In this document: in pieces, positions 58,887 to 64,000 of the stretch
Position numbering within the stretch: the first letter of the stretch is position 1
How the letters are laid out: the number at the start of each line of letters is the position of its first letter
From: Magnetococcales bacterium
Lineage (GTDB): Bacteria > Pseudomonadota > Magnetococcia > Magnetococcales > Magnetaquicoccaceae
Assembly (NCBI GenBank): GCA_015233035.1
Contig: JADFYM010000003.1
Coordinates: forward strand, 1-64,000
Length of the DNA: 64,000 nt
Direction of reading: 5' to 3'
Notes under the pieces: generated by a model
What the model was told of the DNA's origin: nothing
The model's input: only the letters and a program-made list of their open reading frames with translations
Database searches by the model: none
Program-made: the position numbers and the translations under genes

Positions 58887-61800
58887 ATGTCTATTTCACC
58901 CAAACTGCTCTGTCTCAACACCACATGGCGCACGCCTGTCTGGGTCGGCCTGCTGCTCTTGCTGGGTCTGCTCGTGTCTGGAGAAGCCTATCCGCAGGCC
59001 GAGGTTGTCCCAGAGGCGAAGGTGCTCTTTTTTTCGCCCCAGAGCCCAGCAAAAGCGATCCGACAAGTGGCGGTGCGTTTCAGCCATCCCATGGTTGCCT
59101 TGGGCAATCCCAGCAGGATGGAGCCTTTTTTCATCAATTGCCCGGAACCGGGCACGGGGTCATGGAGTGACAGTCACAACTGGGTTTATAATTTTGATCA
59201 CGATCTGTCCGCAGGTCTCTCCTGCACTTTTACCCAAAAACCAGACCTGGCGACCCTGAACGGTGCACCGGTAGTGGGCAAAAGCCGCTATACCGTCTCG
59301 GCTGGTGGTCCGACCGTGCTTGTCTCCTCGCCCAACTCTGACATCGCGGAGGAACAAATTTTTATCCTGGGCCTGAACACACCGGTGGACTGGACTTCCA
59401 TTGAGGCCAATGTGCATTGTGACATCGCAGGGGTTGGAGAACAGGTGGGGGTGCGCCTGCTGCGCGGCCAGGCCCGCCGGGAGGCGTTGCAGCAGACCCA
59501 GACCAGTTTATTGAACACCTATCTCAAGGGCAAGTTTGCCAAAGGCTGGGGCCCCATTCATGCCAACAGGCTACCCAAACAGGGTACCTATATAGAAAAA
59601 TTTGCGGCTCTGACCGACTGGCCAGATTCTCCCATCATCACGGTCCAGTGTCAGCGACCGCTCCCCAATGGTGCAAAAGTCGGGCTGGTATGGGGCAAAG
59701 GGATCCGCGCGTCCGGCGGCGTGGAGACCAGCCAACCGCAGCGGCTCAACTTTCGGGTTCGCCCGCACTTTACGGCCGAATTTAATTGTACACGTCATGC
59801 GAAACACGCCCAATGCATCCCCATCCTGCCCATGTACCTCCGGTTTTCCACAGCCATCCCGGCGGCACAGGCCCGGCAGATTCTCCTCCGGGACAAAAAT
59901 GACCAAACCTATGCCACCACCCTGGAGCGTGTCGAAGAGGCAGAAGACGATGCGCAAGCACCGCCAGAGGACAATCCAGCAGAAAAAGGCTGGGTGCATG
60001 CACTCACATTGCCGGGACCGTTTCCGGAAGAGAGCGATTTTCGTCTGGAAATACCCCCGGACATCCGGGATCGCGATGGCCGGAAACTGTTCAACCAGGA
60101 GCAGTTTCCTCTGCCGATCAAGACCGATCGCTCCCCTGCGCTGGCCAAATTTGCCGCCGATTTTGGCATTGTCGAGGCCAAGGGCGATGCCACCTTGCCG
60201 GTGACCGTGCGCAATCTGGAAGCGGTCCTGCCTCTGGATGCTGCTCATCCCGGCTCGACCGCCACAGAAGAGGAGAATCCACCCGCTCCCGTCATGGAGA
60301 TCGATAGTGTCCTGCCTCGCCCAGGTCATGCCGCAGCAACCGCTGTCGAACTGCGCGGTCGTCGCCTGCGGGTGGCAACCGCCGTGGAGTTTCTGGACTG
60401 GATGCGACGGGTGGACAAAACGAAAGCGGGATACACTGTCCGGCAAAAAGGGCAAGAACAGCAGATATTGCCAGGGGCAACCTCCGTTTTTGCCCATCTG
60501 GAACCGGGCAAAGAGCCGCTTGAAACCTTTGTTCTGCCCAAACCGGGTGGCCAACAGGCCTTCGAGGTGCTGGGCATCCCGTTGCCAAAACCGGGCATGT
60601 ATGTGGTGGAATTGGCCAGTGACCGGCTGGGTGCCGAGTTGCACGGGGAGAAAAAACCCTATTTTGCGCAGACCGCTGTCGTGGTGACCAATCTGGCCGT
60701 TCATTTCAAAAAGGGGCGGAATGCCTCCCTGGTTTGGGTCACCTCCCTGGACCAGAGCCGCCCGGTTGGCAACGCCACCGTGACCGTGCATGACTGTCAT
60801 GGTGCGCCACTCTTTACCGGGCCTACCGATGCCCAGGGCATTGCCGTCATCAACCAGCCGTTGCCTGCCCAGCGTGCAAAGCCTGCCTGCCCGGACACCA
60901 ACCATAACGGTTATCTGGTCACGGCCCGTTCCGGGGAGGATACCACCTTCCTGCTCTCCTCCTGGAACGAGGGCATTGCACCGTTCTATTTCAATCTGCC
61001 CCATGACACCGGGAGCAGACCCGTCCCCCTGTTCGGCACGGTGCTGGACCGCAGCCTGCTGCGGGCTGGCGAGACCCTCTCCATGAAACACTTTGCCCGT
61101 CAGGGTGCGGAGGCCGGTCTGGTCCGGCAAGCCACGGCGAACCTGCCCAAACAGGGCAGCATTCGCCATACCGGCAGTGGACAAAAATATCCGTTCTCCC
61201 TCACCTGGGATGACAAGCAAAGCGCGGAAAGCACCTGGTCCATCCCCAAAGAGGCCCGCTTTGGCCAGTATCAGGTGTTGCTCACCCTGCCGAACAGCTC
61301 CCCGCCGGAAGAGGTGGTCTCTGGACAGTTCTGGGTGGAGGCCTTCCGCATGCCTACCCTGCGGGCCTCGATCAACCCGGTCCAACCAGAGGCGATTGCC
61401 CCCACGCAGATGGCCTTTGATCTGCAACTCAGCCCGCTGGCCGGAGGCACTGTCGGGGCCGTCCCGGTCAAACTGCGGGGTATGCTCCGCCCCAAGAGTG
61501 TACAGTTTGAGGGATATGATGATTTTGAATTTGCCAACGGCCCCGTCAAGATGGGGGAGGAGATCAACGCTGCCAACCCCTGGGAGCGCAGTGAGACAGA
61601 GGACCAGGTTCCCGACGGAAGCGGGCAACCCGCCCAGTCGAGTCGTCCCTTGCCGGTGCAATCCTTGACCCTGAATCCGGCTGGCAGTGTGCGTGCCGTC
61701 CTGGCGGGGTTGGGTCCAATCGACACCCCACAGGAGTTGTTGGCAGAGTTGGAATACCAGGATACCAATGGGGAACGGTTGACCTCCGCCAGCCGGGTGA

Positions 61801-64000
61801 CACTCCTGCCTTCCGAGGTGATTCTGGGCATCAATCCAGACCGGTGGGACTCCAATGGAGCGGATCTGAAGCTGCATGTCGTCGCCCTGGACCGGCAGGG
61901 ACGACCCATGGCCAAGGTGCCAGTCACCGTCGATGTGCTGGAACAAAAATATTTTTCCCACCGAAAACGACTGCTTGGCGGTTTTTATACCTATGAACAT
62001 CACAACCGGGTCAAACCGGTGGCCACATTTTGCACCGGGGTCACGGATGAGATGGGGCAACTGTTGTGCACGGGCCGTGCTCCGGTTGCCGGCCAACTCC
62101 TGCTGCAGGCCCGGGCGGTGGATGCCCAACAGCACGCCAGTTTTGCGCACACTTCGGTCTGGGTGGCCCAAGACAAACAGTTCTGGTTCCCGGTGGAAAA
62201 CAACAACCGCATGGATCTGCTGCCGGAAAAAAGACACTATGAACCGGGTGAGGAGGCCGTGTTGCAGGTACGCATGCCCTTCCCGGAGGCGACGGTGCTG
62301 GTGACGGTGGAACGGGAGGGGGTGTTGGACCATTTTGTGCAAACGCTGCGCGGCACCAATCCCACCCTGCACATCCCCATGCAGGGCCATTATGCCCCCA
62401 ATGTGTTCATCTCGGCCCTGGCGGTGCGGGGTCGCGCCACCGAAGTGGCAGCCACCGCCATGGTGGATCTGGGCCGACCCACCTTCCGCATCGGCTACGC
62501 CAGGCTCAACGTCGGCTGGCAGGCCCATACCCTGGCGGTGCGGGTGACGACCGACCGGCCTGTCTACAAGGTGCGCGAGTCCGCTGTCGCCACCATTCAG
62601 GTCACACCACCCGCCGGGCAGCCCTTGCCAGCCGATGCCGAGGTGGCCTTGGCCGCCGTGGACGAGGGGTTGCTGGAACTCAGAGCCAATGATTCCTGGA
62701 ATCTGTTGGCCACCATGATGCAACCGCGCGCCATCGCCGTCGAAACCTCGACTGCCCTGGGGCGGGTGATTGGCCGCCGCCATTATGGCTTGAAGAGCGT
62801 GGCCCAGGGGGGTGGCGGCGGGCGCATGCCCGCAGGGCGACAGTTGCTGAAACCGCTGTTGTTGTGGCAGGGGCGGGTCAAACTGGATGCCGCAGGACGT
62901 GCCCAGGTCACCATTCCCCTGAACGATGCCCTCTCCTCCTTCCGGGTGGTGGCGGTGGCCAGTGCCGGGGAAAAGCTGTTTGGTACCGGCTTCACCTCCC
63001 TGCGCACCACCCAGGATGTGGCCATCCAGGCCGGTTTGCCACCGCTGGTGCGGGAAGAAGACCATTTGCGGGCCGGTTTTACCGTGCGCAACGGCAGTGA
63101 GCACCCGATGCAGGTGACCGTCAATGCCACCCTGGCGAGCCAACCCCGCACCGGGTCCGCATCGTCACCCAAAACACCCCTCGCCCCGCAGGCCGTGACG
63201 CTCGCACCTGGGGAGGGCCAGGAGATTGCCTGGGAGGTGACGGTCCCCGGCAACAGCCAGCGGTTGCAATGGGAGATCCAGGCCACGACCGATGGTGCCG
63301 CAGACCGCCTGCTGGTTGACCAGGAGGTGATCCCCGTCCTGGCGGTGCAGGTGGTGCAATCCACTCTGACGGCGTTGAACACCCCCCAGGAGATCCCGGT
63401 GGAGCGACCGGCAGCCGCCCTGGCCGACCGGGGGGGCATCCGGGTCCAGTTGCAGGACCGCCTGACCGGCACGCTCGCCGCTGTCCGGGAATACATGATG
63501 GTTTATCCCTATACCTGTCTGGAACAACGCATTTCCAAGGCGATTGTCCTGCAGGATACCACCGCCTGGCAAAGTCTCATGAATGCCTTGCCCGCCCTGC
63601 TGGACCAGAATGGCCTGGCCAAATATTTTGCCTCCACCCCCCAAGGCAGCGAGATACTCACGGCCTATTTGCTGGCCATCGCGGATGAAAATGGCTGGTC
63701 TGTGCCGGAAGAGCCGCGCCAAAAAATGGTGCACGGCCTGCTCGCTTTCGTGCAAGGCAAAATTCAGCGACCGGTTGCCCAGACCCTGCCGGTTGCCCAC
63801 CTGGTGCTGCGCAAACTGGCTGCCCTGGAAGCTCTTTCCCGATACCAGGCCATCCCGGTCGAGATCCTGACCTCGATTGCCGTCGAACCGGAGCAGTGGC
63901 CGACTTCGGCACTCATCGACTGGTTGAATCTGCTGCAACGAAGCGCGTGGCCAACACGGGATGCGCTCCGCCAAAAGGCAAGCGACCTTTTGCGTGCCCG
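58887..64000 (+). CDS. Alpha-2-macroglobulin family protein (YfhM-like), 3' end outside window
   Basis: The frame is open from ATG 58887 to the window end (over 1700 residues). The N-terminus (WVGLLLLLGLLVSGEA) is a signal peptide or anchor, with no lipobox Cys. Macroglobulin domains follow (for example VALAAVDEGLLEL near residue 1255), and the thioester motif is Cys-Leu-Glu-Gln at residues 1544-1547 (VYPYTCLEQ), so covalent trapping of attacking proteases should be possible. Bacterial members guard the periplasm and are often paired with penicillin-binding protein 1C, which could lie beyond the window. The distance from the signalling genes and its housekeeping nature suggest that the signalling region ends here. 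Confidence 0.93.
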   Translation, partial: MSISPKLLCLNTTWRTPVWVGLLLLLGLLVSGEAYPQAEVVPEAKVLFFSPQSPAKAIRQVAVRFSHPMVALGNPSRMEPFFINCPEPGTGSWSDSHNWVYNFDHDLSAGLSCTFTQKPDLATLNGAPVVGKSRYTVSAGGPTVLVSSPNSDIAEEQIFILGLNTPVDWTSIEANVHCDIAGVGEQVGVRLLRGQARREALQQTQTSLLNTYLKGKFAKGWGPIHANRLPKQGTYIEKFAALTDWPDSPIITVQCQRPLPNGAKVGLVWGKGIRASGGVETSQPQRLNFRVRPHFTAEFNCTRHAKHAQCIPILPMYLRFSTAIPAAQARQILLRDKNDQTYATTLERVEEAEDDAQAPPEDNPAEKGWVHALTLPGPFPEESDFRLEIPPDIRDRDGRKLFNQEQFPLPIKTDRSPALAKFAADFGIVEAKGDATLPVTVRNLEAVLPLDAAHPGSTATEEENPPAPVMEIDSVLPRPGHAAATAVELRGRRLRVATAVEFLDWMRRVDKTKAGYTVRQKGQEQQILPGATSVFAHLEPGKEPLETFVLPKPGGQQAFEVLGIPLPKPGMYVVELASDRLGAELHGEKKPYFAQTAVVVTNLAVHFKKGRNASLVWVTSLDQSRPVGNATVTVHDCHGAPLFTGPTDAQGIAVINQPLPAQRAKPACPDTNHNGYLVTARSGEDTTFLLSSWNEGIAPFYFNLPHDTGSRPVPLFGTVLDRSLLRAGETLSMKHFARQGAEAGLVRQATANLPKQGSIRHTGSGQKYPFSLTWDDKQSAESTWSIPKEARFGQYQVLLTLPNSSPPEEVVSGQFWVEAFRMPTLRASINPVQPEAIAPTQMAFDLQLSPLAGGTVGAVPVKLRGMLRPKSVQFEGYDDFEFANGPVKMGEEINAANPWERSETEDQVPDGSGQPAQSSRPLPVQSLTLNPAGSVRAVLAGLGPIDTPQELLAELEYQDTNGERLTSASRVTLLPSEVILGINPDRWDSNGADLKLHVVALDRQGRPMAKVPVTVDVLEQKYFSHRKRLLGGFYTYEHHNRVKPVATFCTGVTDEMGQLLCTGRAPVAGQLLLQARAVDAQQHASFAHTSVWVAQDKQFWFPVENNNRMDLLPEKRHYEPGEEAVLQVRMPFPEATVLVTVEREGVLDHFVQTLRGTNPTLHIPMQGHYAPNVFISALAVRGRATEVAATAMVDLGRPTFRIGYARLNVGWQAHTLAVRVTTDRPVYKVRESAVATIQVTPPAGQPLPADAEVALAAVDEGLLELRANDSWNLLATMMQPRAIAVETSTALGRVIGRRHYGLKSVAQGGGGGRMPAGRQLLKPLLLWQGRVKLDAAGRAQVTIPLNDALSSFRVVAVASAGEKLFGTGFTSLRTTQDVAIQAGLPPLVREEDHLRAGFTVRNGSEHPMQVTVNATLASQPRTGSASSPKTPLAPQAVTLAPGEGQEIAWEVTVPGNSQRLQWEIQATTDGAADRLLVDQEVIPVLAVQVVQSTLTALNTPQEIPVERPAAALADRGGIRVQLQDRLTGTLAAVREYMMVYPYTCLEQRISKAIVLQDTTAWQSLMNALPALLDQNGLAKYFASTPQGSEILTAYLLAIADENGWSVPEEPRQKMVHGLLAFVQGKIQRPVAQTLPVAHLVLRKLAALEALSRYQAIPVEILTSIAVEPEQWPTSALIDWLNLLQRSAWPTRDALRQKASDLLRA

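Noticed and set aside
59571-63143. A 1190-codon open frame on the minus strand
   Set aside because: It lies fully opposite the alpha-2-macroglobulin gene, whose plus-strand frame is open throughout, has a signal peptide and contains the CLEQ motif. The antisense translation is low-complexity His/Gly/Gln-rich, as expected of GC-rich shadow frames.

Overview
The window is GC-rich bacterial DNA from a Gram-negative organism: it has periplasmic sensor domains, a lipoprotein-type substrate-binding protein and an alpha-2-macroglobulin gene. The extreme density of hybrid histidine kinases, the c-di-GMP enzymes, the CheB/CheR pairs and the scattered ATTCCCGCG...CGGGAAT palindromes would suit a proteobacterium such as a magnetotactic coccus (Magnetococcia-like). 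That placement is inference: no rRNA or magnetosome gene is present. No rRNA, tRNA or CRISPR array was seen.

Layout. (1) 1-121 is the cut-off end of a dispersed 147-bp inverted-repeat element whose complete copy lies at 22004-22150. (2) 427-16696 (+) is a tightly packed seven-gene array. It encodes a haem-motif sensor hybrid kinase, a periplasmic helical-repeat protein, a Cache-HAMP-GAF hybrid kinase with three receivers, a STAS-CheB-CheR fusion, and three more hybrid kinases. (3) 16697-17102 holds stem-loop and tandem repeats. (4) 17103-21976 is an island of small phosphorelay parts: an HTH-receiver protein (-), a cytidylate-kinase-like protein fused to a receiver, two tandem single-domain receivers, a free Hpt protein, another receiver, and two small unknown genes. 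(5) 22181-31042 (-) carries hybrid kinases, an Rcp1-like receiver and a MEDS-domain protein. It contains a near-identical ~750-bp segmental duplication that left a broken receiver gene at 28592-28661. (6) 31460-39557 (+) has two small genes (one a thioredoxin-fold ferredoxin) and then an overlapping c-di-GMP unit: GAF-HD-GYP, a large hybrid kinase with Hpt, and REC-GGDEF-EAL. (7) 56387-39608 (-) is one long same-strand series: PhnD-like binding lipoprotein, HAMP-PAS sensor without kinase, Cache-GAF hybrid kinase, GAF-REC-REC protein without kinase, CheR, CheB, a ~1820-residue double hybrid kinase, a second kinase-less GAF sensor, and a GIY-YIG protein. (8) 56765-58804 (+) encodes a secreted Pro/Gln-rich repeat protein. 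(9) 58887-64000 (+) is an alpha-2-macroglobulin gene running off the window.

Taken together, I count about 13 histidine-kinase cores and about 30 receiver domains, but no CheA, CheW, MCP or ordinary DNA-binding response regulator. The visible outputs are c-di-GMP turnover, one HTH-receiver protein, one nucleotide-kinase-like receiver protein, and two CheR/CheB methylation modules that lack their usual partners. The likely picture is a branched, methylation-adapted phosphorelay network that expanded by duplication and module swapping; this is inference from gene content and shared sequence.
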